A stretch of 64,000 nucleotides of DNA from SCUS01 sp966211675 (GCA_966211675.1 CBIHPK010000008.1:1-64000), one strand, 5' to 3'. Counted from the stretch's first letter, positions 32,101 to 39,717 are shown. Notes: generated from the letters alone by a model not told the origin. Translations and numbers: made by a program.

Positions 32101-32604
32101 CGCGTGGGTGATCGGGAGTCGGCCGGACTGCAGCCACGCGCGGGCCTCGTCGACGAGCCCCAGGAGCGCGAGGCGCCGCTGCACCCACCGGACAGAGTGC
32201 CCGAGGCGGTCCGCCAGGTACTCCGGGGTGCGCTTGTCCTCTTGAATGATCGCGTCGAGAGCGATCGCCTCCTCGAGGGGGTGCACGTCCTCGCGGCCCG
32301 CGTTCTCCACGAGCTGCATCTCGCGCACGAGGTCGTCGGGGATCTCCCGCACCTCGCAGCGCAGGGTAGGGAGGCCCGCGATCCCTGCCGCGCGCCAGCG
32401 GCGCTCGCCAGCGACGATCTCGAAGAGGTCGCCCACCGGCCGCACCAGCAGCGGGTGGATCTGCCCCACCGGGGAGGCCAGCGAGGTAGCCAGATCGCGC
32501 AGGGAGACCTCGTCGAAGGTCGTTCGGGGCTGGCGGCGCGGAACGATGAGGCTGATCGGGATGTCGCGGGTGTCGAGCTTCGGGTCTGCGTTGATGCCGT
32601 CCAT
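29164..32604 (-). CDS. ParB-like domain fused to an N6-adenine-type DNA methyltransferase
   Basis: 1146 aa, ATG at 32604 with GGAGAGCCCTG upstream. Domains: ParB/Srx-like (about 15-110; LIVPRRQPRTTFDEVSLRDL and the GERRWRAAG box near 65), HTH (about 120-170), a Cys cluster CAKC...CLDAACWNTK (about 222-256) usual for phage ParB-like proteins, a long charged middle with several beta-barrel-like modules (about 560-850), and a C-terminal class I methyltransferase with LLEPSAGEGAIV near 995 and VVMNPPF near 1060. ParB domains can act as CTPases or nucleases; the methylase should modify adenine. One chain could both read and mark phage DNA, perhaps protecting it from host restriction. Very long for either family. 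Confidence 0.8.
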   Translation of the reverse strand: MDGINADPKLDTRDIPISLIVPRRQPRTTFDEVSLRDLATSLASPVGQIHPLLVRPVGDLFEIVAGERRWRAAGIAGLPTLRCEVREIPDDLVREMQLVENAGREDVHPLEEAIALDAIIQEDKRTPEYLADRLGHSVRWVQRRLALLGLVDEARAWLQSGRLPITHAQQLAALAPSTQQRVLARYHHDRPIPSAREFARDIGYESHAVAAAPFDTEDKTLPGHGPCAKCFHRSDAQADLFSGASSDALCLDAACWNTKADATWLRVERDATKRKLTVIADPTGVFQYGDNLAWNAPYVATPPVEGAKPVAVVKAPSGRAIELYAKPTQATEPEKRAARGDAEEGDGEDSDDGGFDDQKWKKQQEAKAAEVRAKVERLVALSETRAGLVPMLRTALLGYLVEAGSQTFQRVLAVLSRDPQNLTDAPAEDITDEALVAALPEDLVVRAIAASIAFDRIAYVDSDDDLAPFEAELLALMKGEAPAAAPVDALVELVGPPEWVPESDVEVLDPATACFWTPVDPRAKENIALRTVLPQSLAAKVLDRLAEIAVPVERRAPTGASHVVRLGDVVRCFAERGDGKEATVAGFVREDGPSGTVLLIDGKHRVAWGDTVEVASAGLLFRPEGQGGCIEPGADGYWTVSKAVAKPSPSKPAKKAAVPVEAAPEADTNTTELRVKRGDWLQHRSGLRDTAKAALHKRWDADGDDRVARVARGSDVLSPVLDYCRQHKVPVRVNGMLLAEPKPEAAKAKKPKKEPDPATVEETDDAPRFNSVRGSVLVFRDDDYWDRNGKKGVGSDRSMSSEKGGIGSASGGDYRPFTIVGPARPGDARIEAAMAVAAKAGVSVLRLDNVDSTEARALAEKPDAAWTVVEPAKAKKAPAAPTAPAPRVERVADDVLAVLSTMEVDGTLAKITEGTLDRKLYERTNKVLEALGGTWSKKLKGHVFADDPRDALDGVILTGEVAHARDVLGWFPTPMELVHQLLTLADEDGAMDNLTLLEPSAGEGAIVGAALKLPYYKVTAVELDVVRHRTLASRYGDLLAENVFGDFLRWDTDQRFDRVVMNPPFARGQDVEHVTCAFRLLAPGGRLVAVMSAGVAFREDRRTVAFRELVRESGGTITENPDGSFKASGTAVRTVTVVMDRKAVSA

Positions 32605-32623
32605 GGTCAGGGCTCTCCGTCGG

Positions 32624-33460
32624 TCAGAAGGGAAGGTCGTCGTCGAAGTCGGCTGCGGGGAGCGGCGGTAGCGGAGGGGGCGTCGGCGGAGCGGGCGCGC
32701 GCGGGCGCTTGCCGTCGAGCACCTCGCGGCAGAGGGCGTGGACGTCGGGGGCGAAGTCGTTGCGGAGCATCCAGGCGACGAACCCGCGGGCGTCGACGAG
32801 GCGCTTGCCGCTCTCCTTGCCGAACGCGAGGACCGCGTCGCCCGCCTCGTTCCAGCGAACCTTGCCGCAGTCGGTCGCCCAGTCGGGTTGGCGCCCACCG
32901 CTCGCCAGGTCGAGCCCGGCGAGGTCGCCCGGGAGGTCCGGGTACTCGGCGAGCTGCGCGAGCAGCACGTCGAGCGTGGCGTCCGCGTCGGCCACGGCCG
33001 AGTGCGCGCCCTCGTGCTCGCGCCGCAGGTAGCGGCGCACCGCGGACCCGAGCGTGTGCCGCTCGCGCTCGCGGAAGATCACCAGCGCGTCCACCACGCC
33101 GGCGCCCTCGCAGGGCCACGGCACGCCGGCGCGGACGAACTCGGCGCGCAGGACGGGCAGATCGAACGCGCGCAGATTGTACCCGAGGAGGTCGACGCCG
33201 CGCAGGTGCCGGGCGACCTCCTCGGCCACGTCGACGAAGCCCGGGGCCGCGAGCACCATCGCGTCGGTGATGTGGTGCACCTCGGTCGCCTCGGCCGGGA
33301 TCGGGCGCCCCGGGTTGAGCAGCCAGCGGTGCGGGGTGCGCGAGCCATTCGGGGCGAGCACCACCAGGCCGAGCTCGATGACGCGGTCCTCGGTGATGCT
33401 CTTGCCCGTCGTCTCGACGTCGAGGCAGACCAGGGGGCGGGCGAGGAGGAGGGGGAGCAT
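32624..33460 (-). CDS. DnaQ-like 3'-5' exonuclease with DUF3820-like domain and SSB-type C-terminal tip
   Basis: 278 aa, ATG at 33460. DEDDh motifs: CLDVETTG near 12-19 (ExoI), GYNLRAFDLPVLRAE near 93 (ExoII), and H...VADADATLDVL near 150-162 (ExoIII). Residues about 195-240 (GDAVLAFGKESGKRLVDARG, then WMLRNDF) resemble the DUF3820 module often attached to DnaQ-type proteins. A Pro-rich linker leads to the final eight residues DFDDDLPF, nearly identical to the SSB C-terminal peptide that docks repair proteins. It would degrade ssDNA from the 3' end; with RecT and the Cas4-like nuclease it forms a recombination set. Its ATG overlaps the previous stop. Confidence 0.85.
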   Translation of the reverse strand: MLPLLLARPLVCLDVETTGKSITEDRVIELGLVVLAPNGSRTPHRWLLNPGRPIPAEATEVHHITDAMVLAAPGFVDVAEEVARHLRGVDLLGYNLRAFDLPVLRAEFVRAGVPWPCEGAGVVDALVIFRERERHTLGSAVRRYLRREHEGAHSAVADADATLDVLLAQLAEYPDLPGDLAGLDLASGGRQPDWATDCGKVRWNEAGDAVLAFGKESGKRLVDARGFVAWMLRNDFAPDVHALCREVLDGKRPRAPAPPTPPPLPPLPAADFDDDLPF

Positions 33461-34653
33461 CAGGCCGCCTCCTCCCCGGTCGTCGCAGGGGCCGAGCCCT
33501 TCGCCTTGCGCGTCTTGAGCTGCACGAAGGAGCTCGACTTCACGACCTTCGCGGCCTCGAGCCTCGCCTGCAGCGCCTCCAGCGCCTTCTTCAGGCCGCG
33601 GCCCGGCGCGACCTGGCGCACGAGCTCGCCGACCGACTCGAAGCTGACCGACCGCTCGACGATCGCGTCGGCCTGCGCGCCGAACTGCTCGCGCAGGATC
33701 GCCAGCATCCCGTCGAGGTCGACGATCTTGCGGCGGGGCACGAGCACAGGCACCAGGCGCTCGCCGCCCGGGAGCGGCAGTCCGGAGAGCTCGGCCCTCG
33801 CCCGCACGCTGGCCTTGGCGCGCTTCAGCATCTCCTCGGCGGCCTGGAGCATCGGGTACGCGCGCCCCGCATCCTCGTCGGAGAGCAGTGCGAGGCGGTC
33901 GGGCGTCAGCGGGTCTGCGAGGAACGCCCTCACCGCGGCGGTCTGTGCAGGACAGAGGGGGAGGGCGGCGCAGTAGCGGCAGTGGGTGCCGGTCGAGAAG
34001 TCCGGGAGCCCTCCCCCGGCGAGCTGCGCGCGGGCGGCGCCGACCGCGGCAAAGAGCGCCCGGATGCGCGACGCGTGGGCCTCGATGGCGAAGGCACCCA
34101 GGGTCGCGCGGTCCCAGCGCAGGTCCCCGTTGTGGCCGATGTAGCCTATCGCCACGTCGACCTCGTCGAGGGCGTGCACCCGGGCGACACAGACGGCGCC
34201 GAACCCGAGCTGGAGGTTGCGCGCGGCCGGCGCGACCTCGTCGAAGCCCTTGAAGTCGATGACCGTCCAGCGCTCGCGGCCGTCCCCCGGCGGCAGCACG
34301 AGGTCGAGCGTGCCGCTGACCTCCGTCGGGGTGACCTCGTAGGCCCGCTCGATCCACTGGCCGAGCTCGCGCGCCGTGTCGGCCGCAACGTCGTAGGCGA
34401 ACGCGATCTCGTAGCGGCCGCCCGTGGGGATCTCGTCGGTGTCGATCCCCAACACCTGCGCGCGCCACGGGGCATCGCTCGGAACCTCGGCGACGGCGGC
34501 CTCGCGCCCGACCTCCCCCGCGCGCTGCAGGAAGCGGTGCCGCGCGGTACCCGCCACCTGGTCATCGGTGGACTCGGTCCACACGGCGGGCAGGGCCGCG
34601 GCGGCGGGGCAGCGCTCGACGAGCTCGAGGCGGCTGGCGGTGATGTTGCTCAC
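33460..34653 (-). CDS. RecB/Cas4-like PD-(D/E)XK nuclease
   Basis: 397 aa from the GTG at 34653 (GTGA overlap with recT). Motifs: GTARHRFLQRAGE (His-containing motif), SGTLDLVLPPGDG (Asp), and VIDFKGFDEV (D-x-K) give the PD-(D/E)XK core across about 30-130. HCRYCAALPLCPAQ near 250 supplies three Cys that, with an earlier one, could hold an iron-sulphur cluster as in Cas4/AddB. The C-terminal half is helical and basic. Beside RecT it is the likely 5'-3' end-processing partner (a RecE/Exo equivalent). It is also similar to DUF2800 phage nucleases. Confidence 0.8.
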   Translation of the reverse strand: MSNITASRLELVERCPAAAALPAVWTESTDDQVAGTARHRFLQRAGEVGREAAVAEVPSDAPWRAQVLGIDTDEIPTGGRYEIAFAYDVAADTARELGQWIERAYEVTPTEVSGTLDLVLPPGDGRERWTVIDFKGFDEVAPAARNLQLGFGAVCVARVHALDEVDVAIGYIGHNGDLRWDRATLGAFAIEAHASRIRALFAAVGAARAQLAGGGLPDFSTGTHCRYCAALPLCPAQTAAVRAFLADPLTPDRLALLSDEDAGRAYPMLQAAEEMLKRAKASVRARAELSGLPLPGGERLVPVLVPRRKIVDLDGMLAILREQFGAQADAIVERSVSFESVGELVRQVAPGRGLKKALEALQARLEAAKVVKSSSFVQLKTRKAKGSAPATTGEEAA

Positions 34654-35747
34654 GCGGCCTCGCTCGCGGGACGCTCGAGGGCGTCGACGCAGCCGTTGTA
34701 GAGGGCGGACAGGTGCGTCGCCTCGGCGGCCGTGAGCTGCTGCGCCGCGGCGGCCGTCTGGAGACGTGCACCGATCGCGTCGAGGGTCGGGATGTCGGTC
34801 GCGGCGCGCAGCTCGCGCTCGAAGCCCGCGGCGATCGACGGCGGCGACAGGGCCTTGCGTCGCTGGCTCACGCACGCCGAGAGGACGTTGCCCACGGCCG
34901 GAGGGAGCTTCGCCACGGACGGACCGCGCAGGCGCGTAAGGGCCGTGAGGTCCTCGTCGCTCTTCGCCGCGGCGATCTCGGCGAGGACGTCGCTGGCGAG
35001 CGACCACGCCGAGGGCTCGCGCGACAGCCCTTCGGCCTTCGCGACGCGGGCGGCGAAGTCGGACTCGCCCAGCTCCTGGGCGCGTGCCTCGGCGACCGGG
35101 CGCGCGGTCTCGCGCTGCGCCGCCGGGAGGGAGAGCACGAGGGCAACCAGCTCGGTGGAGCTCGCGGCCACGGCGGCGCGCTCGCGGAAGCGGGCGAGGG
35201 GATCGGGAGCGGCGAGCTGCGGGCGGCTGTGGTCCGCGGGCTCGTCGCGACGGATCTCCTCGGCCTCGTCGGGGTCGTACACGCCCGCCACGAGGTCGGG
35301 GTAGACGGCGCGGGCGAGGGCGGCGCCGCAGCGGGCGCGGAGCATCGCCCCGGGGTGGGCCTTCCACGTCGAGGAGCCGGTGAGGCCGGCGGCCTTCGCC
35401 TGCTCGAAGGTCCACGTGAGCTCCACCGGCGCGGGGTGGCCCTTGCGATGGGTGACGAAGGTGGCGCGCTCGGCCGTCGACTCGGCGAGGCGAAAGTATT
35501 CGCAGACGTCGCGCACCCGAGTGCACATCGCGATCTGCGCGTCGGCGTTGAGGCTCACCTTGCCCTTCACTAGCGAGATCAGGCGGATCGACTGCATGGG
35601 CTCGAAGCCCATCTCGGCGCCCGCCAGCATGATCGCGAAGGCCGCGTCGGCGTTCTTCACGTCGGGCGGGCACACCCCGCTGCGGAAGATCTTCTCGGCC
35701 ACCCTCTCGAGGGCGTCGAACTGCTGGGCGTCGAACTTGAGGGTCAT
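34650..35747 (-). CDS. recT: RecT-family single-strand annealing protein
   Basis: 365 aa, ATG at 35747 with GGAAGGATAGG upstream. The N-terminal 170 residues match RecT: AIMLAGAEMGFEPMQSIRLI, then VKGKVSLNADAQIAMCTRV and GSSTWKAHPGAMLRARCGAA near 130-150, ending AVYPDLVAGVYDPDEAEEI. The remaining 190 residues are Ala-rich and helical and not typical of the family. It binds ssDNA and promotes annealing, cooperating with the nucleases encoded just downstream. First gene of the recombination block. Confidence 0.85.
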   Translation of the reverse strand: MTLKFDAQQFDALERVAEKIFRSGVCPPDVKNADAAFAIMLAGAEMGFEPMQSIRLISLVKGKVSLNADAQIAMCTRVRDVCEYFRLAESTAERATFVTHRKGHPAPVELTWTFEQAKAAGLTGSSTWKAHPGAMLRARCGAALARAVYPDLVAGVYDPDEAEEIRRDEPADHSRPQLAAPDPLARFRERAAVAASSTELVALVLSLPAAQRETARPVAEARAQELGESDFAARVAKAEGLSREPSAWSLASDVLAEIAAAKSDEDLTALTRLRGPSVAKLPPAVGNVLSACVSQRRKALSPPSIAAGFERELRAATDIPTLDAIGARLQTAAAAQQLTAAEATHLSALYNGCVDALERPASEAA

Positions 35748-35794
35748 CGTCCTATCCTTCCGTTTACGTGTCCGTGTAATCGGCCTGGGGTCCT

Positions 35795-35847
35795 GGGGAT
35801 CCGTCGAGCCAAGAGCGGTGGGGGGACCGCGCGCTCGGTGGATCCCC
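35795..35847. repeat. Inverted repeat ahead of recT
   Basis: GGGGATCC (35795-35802) and GGATCCCC (35840-35847) flank 37 bases in the only sizeable gap (35748-35853) of the leftward operon. It may fold in the mRNA and act as an attenuator or processing site. Confidence 0.35.
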
Positions 35848-35853
35848 GGGGCC

Positions 35854-36387
35854 TCAGCCCGGGCCCCGCGCGAGCCGGGCCGCGAGGGCCTCGACGCGCT
35901 GGGCGGTGATGCGGCGCTCCACCTCGCCCCGGGCCTCGCGGGGGAGCGCCTCGATGCGGGCGTCGAGCACGCCCTGCGCGGCGACGATCGCGTCCGGCGT
36001 CCAGGCCGCGCTCACGGCGCAGCCGCGGCAGTCGGCGACGCCGGGCACGTCCAGGCGGCCGCAGGCGCAGCGCTCGGAGGCAGGCGGGTACACCGTCGGG
36101 GCTTCGAGCAGCCGGCCGCCCCGCTGCGCCGATTCGAGCGCGTGCTGGTGGGCGTCGAGGAGACGGCGCACGTCGGCGCGCGGGAAGGTGGCGACGGGGC
36201 CGCGCGTGCTGCTGTGGAGCGCGAGCAGCCGACCGGCCGCGGCCTCGTCGTTGGCGAGCACCCCGGCGATGTCGTCGTCGGAGGGCGCGGGCGGCGGCAC
36301 CGTGGCCACCTCATTGACCTCGTCGAGGTCGCAGAGGCTGCACTGGTTGCGGCCCGCGCGGTCGCAGGAGCATCGGGGGGCGCTCAT
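35854..36387 (-). CDS. Zinc-finger-like hypothetical protein
   Basis: 177 aa from the ATG at 36387. CSCDRAGRNQCSLCD at the N-terminus and CACGRLDVPGVADCRGCA near 115 are two CxC/CxxC metal-type clusters. Between and after them are helices (RADVRRLLDAHQHALES). It is 4 bases overlapped with the gene upstream. Function unknown; one of a series of small Cys-rich proteins in this operon. Confidence 0.6.
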   Translation of the reverse strand: MSAPRCSCDRAGRNQCSLCDLDEVNEVATVPPPAPSDDDIAGVLANDEAAAGRLLALHSSTRGPVATFPRADVRRLLDAHQHALESAQRGGRLLEAPTVYPPASERCACGRLDVPGVADCRGCAVSAAWTPDAIVAAQGVLDARIEALPREARGEVERRITAQRVEALAARLARGPG

Positions 36388-36836
36388 GAGTGCACCTCGC
36401 TCTCGTCGCCCAGGGGCGCGCGCACGGCCTCGGGGAGCGCGGCCACCGCCGCGTCGTGCAGGGCCTGCACGCGCGCGGCGAGCGCCTCGATGCGCGGGGA
36501 GCGCACCTTGGCGGCCAATCGCGCGAGGGCCCGGGCGACCTTGGCGCAACCCTCCTCGTTCGCGCGGTGCGTCGGGCCGAGCACGCCGTCGGCCGCGCTG
36601 CGCGTGCCGCCCGCCGCGGCCACGGCGCGGAGGATCTCCGGGTAGAGCTCGCCGAGGTCGCCCGACGCGCTCGCCCAGGTGAGGAAGTAGTCGAAGGCCA
36701 GGTCGCGTGACCGGGGCGCGAGGTCCAGGGCCCGGACGCGGTGCCCGTCGTCGGTCGTCTCGACGCGGTACCCGCGGGCGTCGCGCGAGAGCGTGACGAC
36801 ACGGCCGTCGGGGCGTCGGTGGCTGCGGAGGATCAC
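36384..36836 (-). CDS. Hypothetical protein
   Basis: 150 aa from the GTG at 36836, overlapping the previous stop (GTGA). It starts VILRSHRRPDGRVVTLSRDA and continues with an amphipathic helical region (GELYPEILRAVAAAGG; PRIEALAARVQALHDAAVAA). No metal motif and no recognised family. Confidence 0.55.
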   Translation of the reverse strand: MILRSHRRPDGRVVTLSRDARGYRVETTDDGHRVRALDLAPRSRDLAFDYFLTWASASGDLGELYPEILRAVAAAGGTRSAADGVLGPTHRANEEGCAKVARALARLAAKVRSPRIEALAARVQALHDAAVAALPEAVRAPLGDESEVHS

Positions 36837-37441
36837 GCGGCACCGGCCTTCCGACGGGCGACGCCCCGCACCGTGCAGGCCCAGCCCTTCGCCGTGAGGG
36901 CCGCGCCGATCTCGGCCGCGCGCTGGCCCGTGACGAAGGCGCTGTCGCCGTGGGCGTGGCGGACGTCTGCGGCGGTGAGCCCGGCGTCCTCGAGCGCGAG
37001 GAACACCACCACGTCGGTGGTGCGCAGCGTCGTCCAGCGGTGCGCGTGGTCGTTGGTGACCACGACGGCGGGGGCGAAGGCCTCGCCCGCGGCGCCGCAC
37101 TTCGAGCACGCGCCGCCGGCCGCGGCGTGCCAGACGGTGTTGCAGTGGCGCAGGTGCGTCGCGCCGTCGGGCGCCGGCAGCGTGGCGCACCGCGCGCGGG
37201 CCTGCACAGCCTCGTACTCCGAGCGGGCGCCGCGGTACCGCGGGCAGTCGCGCGCTTCGGACGGGTGGCGGTGCTCGCACTGGCACCAGGGGACGAAGGC
37301 GTCGCCCTCGAGCCGGCCGAGGCCGAAGCCACAGGGGTGGCCGTCTAGGGCATAGGCGACGCAGACCGCCAGCGGGTCGGCGACCTCGCCCACGGTCTCC
37401 CAGGTGAGGGAGCCGTAGCCGAACGAGAGGGTGCCGATCAC
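36833..37441 (-). CDS. Cys-rich hypothetical protein
   Basis: 202 aa from the GTG at 37441 (GTGA overlap). Cys residues occur in VPWCQCEHRHPSEARDC, RHCNTVWHAAAGGACSKCGA, giving two possible zinc sites. The C-terminal half contains TTDVVVFLALEDAGLTAADV, like a small regulatory helix pair. Function unknown. Confidence 0.55.
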   Translation of the reverse strand: MIGTLSFGYGSLTWETVGEVADPLAVCVAYALDGHPCGFGLGRLEGDAFVPWCQCEHRHPSEARDCPRYRGARSEYEAVQARARCATLPAPDGATHLRHCNTVWHAAAGGACSKCGAAGEAFAPAVVVTNDHAHRWTTLRTTDVVVFLALEDAGLTAADVRHAHGDSAFVTGQRAAEIGAALTAKGWACTVRGVARRKAGAA

Positions 37442-37794
37442 GCCGCACCTCGCTTCGCCGGCAGCAGCGAGTCCATCAGCCGCTTCGCCTCGGGGTCCAT
37501 CGGCGGGGGCACCCAGCGCACCGCGGCGGTGCCGTCCGCGGGGAGCACCGCGGGCCAGCGCATGCGGCCGCCTCCGGCGAGCCGTGGGGCGTGCGGGAAC
37601 GAGTCCCGCAGCGAGCCGTTGGCGTCGTAGAGCGCGACGCCCGCGCCGACGTACGGGTAGGCGCCGATGGACCCGCCGCGCACCATCGCGTCGCGGCGGG
37701 CCTGGAGGTCGTCGCGGTCGCCGGTCGCGACCAGGCGCAGCGCGCCGTCGACCAGCTGCATGAGCGTCCAGCCGTGCCGGGAGGAGCGCTTCAC
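37438..37794 (-). CDS. Hypothetical protein
   Basis: 118 aa: MKRSSRHGWTLMQLVDGALR, then GAGVALYDANGSLRDSFPHA. The C-terminus is Pro-rich. Coupled on both sides by 4-base overlaps. No recognised family. Confidence 0.5.
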   Translation of the reverse strand: MKRSSRHGWTLMQLVDGALRLVATGDRDDLQARRDAMVRGGSIGAYPYVGAGVALYDANGSLRDSFPHAPRLAGGGRMRWPAVLPADGTAAVRWVPPPMDPEAKRLMDSLLPAKRGAA

Positions 37795-37973
37795 GCGTCA
37801 CCTCGCGTGCGGCTCGCCCGGGCGGCCTCGGCGCGGGCCCACAGCTCGTCAGCGCGGGCCTCGATGGCGTCGGCGGTGCGGGGGTCGCCCGCGAGGCGGC
37901 GCTGCCACGCCTGCGACTCCATCAGGAGCGAGGCCTGCGCGAGGAGCGGGTAGGCGACGTCGGCGCGGGTCAC
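37791..37973 (-). CDS. Small hypothetical protein
   Basis: 60 aa from the GTG at 37973 (GTGA overlap). VTRADVAYPLLAQASLLMES, then a helical Ala/Arg-rich end. Kept because of the overlap chain and plausible composition; no family recognised. Confidence 0.45.
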   Translation of the reverse strand: MTRADVAYPLLAQASLLMESQAWQRRLAGDPRTADAIEARADELWARAEAARASRTRGDA

Positions 37974-38152
37974 GACACCGCTCCGACCGCAGCCGCCACG
38001 CGGTCCACCTCGGCGCGCGGGATCCCGGCCTCGCGGCCGAGGCGGCGCACCGTGCGCAGCAGCACCCGGCGGCCCGGGAGGGCGGCCATCACCAGCAGGT
38101 TGGCCCACTCCGCGCGCTCCTCGGTGCGGTAGGTCTCGGCGAGGCCGATCAC
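37970..38152 (-). CDS. Small hypothetical protein
   Basis: 60 aa from the GTG at 38152 (GTGA overlap). VIGLAETYRTEERAEWANLL, then RRVLLRTVRRLGREAGIPRA. Basic and helical, possibly nucleic-acid binding. No family recognised. Confidence 0.45.
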   Translation of the reverse strand: MIGLAETYRTEERAEWANLLVMAALPGRRVLLRTVRRLGREAGIPRAEVDRVAAAVGAVS

Positions 38153-38508
38153 GCCTGCACCGTCCGGGTGCTCTGGTTGAAGCTGCACAGGTTGCAGCGG
38201 CTCTCGCCGTCGCAGTTCTGGAGCGCGCGCCGTGCGCAGTCGCGGCAGCCGTTGCGGCCCCAGGCGACGTTGCTGGCTGCCAGCGCGGCGAAGTCACCCG
38301 CCGCCCAGGCGCGCACCTGATCGGCGTACATCCGGCCGAGCTCCGCGTCGTGGCGCAGGGCGCCGTGCGGGTCGAGCAGGTCGGCGACGATCGACGGGGC
38401 CAGCGCGACGAGGCCCGCGCGGATCACCGCGGCGATGGTGTTCAGGCGCTGCTCGATCTCCAGGTCGCGGGCGAGCTCGGCGGCGGGGTGAAGCGGGGCG
38501 GTCGACAT
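38149..38508 (-). CDS. First gene of the leftward operon; zinc-finger-like protein
   Basis: 119 aa from the ATG at 38508. An N-terminal helical domain (ARDLEIEQRLNTIAAVIRAG) is followed by a C-terminal zinc-type cluster: GRNGCRDCARRALQNC and RCNLCSF. Upstream in-frame codons exist but would overlap the operator, so this start is preferred. It is the first gene after the operator pair at 38552-38594 and should be among the first expressed on induction. Function unknown. Confidence 0.6.
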   Translation of the reverse strand: MSTAPLHPAAELARDLEIEQRLNTIAAVIRAGLVALAPSIVADLLDPHGALRHDAELGRMYADQVRAWAAGDFAALAASNVAWGRNGCRDCARRALQNCDGESRCNLCSFNQSTRTVQA

Positions 38509-38551
38509 CGGGGCCTCAGGCCGCGGCGGGGAAGTGATCCGCCGTCGGTGA

Positions 38552-38594
38552 GACAATCTATTGCCTCGATTCTGTTTCGAGTCAACCCGTTGTC
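38552..38594 (-). promoter_or_regulatory. Leftward early promoter with two repressor operators
   Basis: GACAATCTATTGCC (38552-38565) and GTCAACCCGTTGTC (38581-38594) match the 14-bp consensus GNCAAN4TTGNC also found at 41165-41208. Reading leftward, TTGACT (38585-38580), a 17-base spacer and AATAGA (38562-38557) form a promoter overlapped by both sites. This is the counterpart of lambda PL/OL. Confidence 0.75.
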
Positions 38595-38639
38595 ACGGAT
38601 GCGCGCTCTTTTTCTCCCGACCCCCGTCCGGCCCAGGTT

Positions 38640-39242
38640 TCAGGCCGCGGTGCGGATCGCTCGCGCCAGCATCGCGCGGAGCTTCAGGGCGTAGGCCGGG
38701 ACGTGGCGGGCGAGGTCGATGAACTTCATCGCGCTCCGGGGCACGGCCAGCATCAGCGTGAGCCCCCAGACGTCGGCGTGCGTGTACTCGCGCCCCTCGC
38801 GGGCCTCGCGCCACCGGCGCAGGAGCGCGTGCGCGAGCTCGTGCAACACGCGCAGGTTCCAGCGCAGCACATCGGCGCTCGGCCGGACGTGCAGGATGTG
38901 TGGGGAGAGCCCGGTGATGCCGCAGCGGTCGCCGTGGTACGGGTCCGCCGCGTACCCCAGGGTCGCGGCGAGCAGGACCGGGGACAGGAACGGGAACTCC
39001 AGCGCGCCCCTGGCGTGTACGGCCTCGGCCATGTCCTCGAGGTCGCGGAGCTTGAACATCCACTCGCCCTGGAGCTCGGAGAGCACCTGCTTGTGCGCGC
39101 TCGGGTCGGGGTGGCGGCGGCGCGGGCGATGGGTGCAGAGCGGCCGGCGGGGTGCCTGGTTGTTCGCTGCGTTGATCCCGAACAGCGGGAGCGGGAGCGA
39201 TGCATCGCCGCGCGGGCGCCGGGGTTGTCGACGGAAGGCCAC
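38640..39242 (-). CDS. ImmA/IrrE-family metallopeptidase
   Basis: 200 aa. The zinc-protease signature HELAHALLRRW is near residue 131, preceded by RWNLRVL, and followed by a helical domain (SAMKFIDLARHVPAYALKLR). In ICEBs1-like elements such proteins cleave the repressor and trigger excision. Here it lies in the immunity region on the repressor strand, about 1.2 kb from it, and the repressor has no self-cleavage domain, so the same mechanism is plausible. The first 60 residues are basic and Pro-rich, and the true start may be later. The gene ends just before the OL pair. Confidence 0.75.
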   Translation of the reverse strand: MAFRRQPRRPRGDASLPLPLFGINAANNQAPRRPLCTHRPRRRHPDPSAHKQVLSELQGEWMFKLRDLEDMAEAVHARGALEFPFLSPVLLAATLGYAADPYHGDRCGITGLSPHILHVRPSADVLRWNLRVLHELAHALLRRWREAREGREYTHADVWGLTLMLAVPRSAMKFIDLARHVPAYALKLRAMLARAIRTAA

Positions 39243-39311
39243 TTCCTACAGCGTCGTCGCGGCCGAGGTGGCGCGTCAACGAGTCACGAAAGTGACGTGA
39301 CGGGGTATGTC

Positions 39312-39692
39312 CTAGAGCTCGAACTTCACGTGATGCTCGGATATCTCAGCTATCAAGCGAGAGTCGCTCAACGAGAGCCGACGCTCGTACTCCGCCTCGA
39401 CGAGCGGGAGCGCTCGCTCGACGTGACCCGGCTTCGGCACGGCTACCGTCACGCTCAAACGCCCGGCCCGCCGGATCCTTGGTGAATCAGGCGGGTGCAT
39501 CCGGGAGACGTCGCGCACGAAGTCCTTGTGGTTCTGCGTCACGATGACAGCGCCCAGGTGATCGGCCGTGGCGAGAATCTCCGCGTCCTTCGCGCCCGGG
39601 CAGACATGCGCGATGAACAGCACGCGGTGTCCGCGCTCACAGAAAACGTCGTGGATCGCTCGCGAGAGGTTCTCGTCCACCATCACCGTCAT
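39312..39692 (-). CDS. PIN-like toxin, DUF5615 type
   Basis: 126 aa from the ATG at 39692. MTVMVDENLSRAIHDVFCER, then HVCPGAKDAEILATADHLGA and VIVTQNHKDFVRDV match DUF5615/PIN-like toxins: conserved Asp-Glu-Asn at the first strand, D-x-E-I-L, and a T-x-N/D-x-D-F in place of the usual acidic quartet. Members are ribonuclease-type toxins paired with DUF433 proteins, as here. A 25-base gap follows the antitoxin stop. Start may instead be the Met four residues later. Confidence 0.75.
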   Translation of the reverse strand: MTVMVDENLSRAIHDVFCERGHRVLFIAHVCPGAKDAEILATADHLGAVIVTQNHKDFVRDVSRMHPPDSPRIRRAGRLSVTVAVPKPGHVERALPLVEAEYERRLSLSDSRLIAEISEHHVKFEL

Positions 39693-39717
39693 ACGGCGCG
39701 GAGTCGGAGGCGGAACC

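Noticed and set aside
29386..33270. Plus-strand frame of 1294 aa opposite the ParB-methylase
   Set aside because: Shadow composition and no motif; covers two real minus-strand genes.
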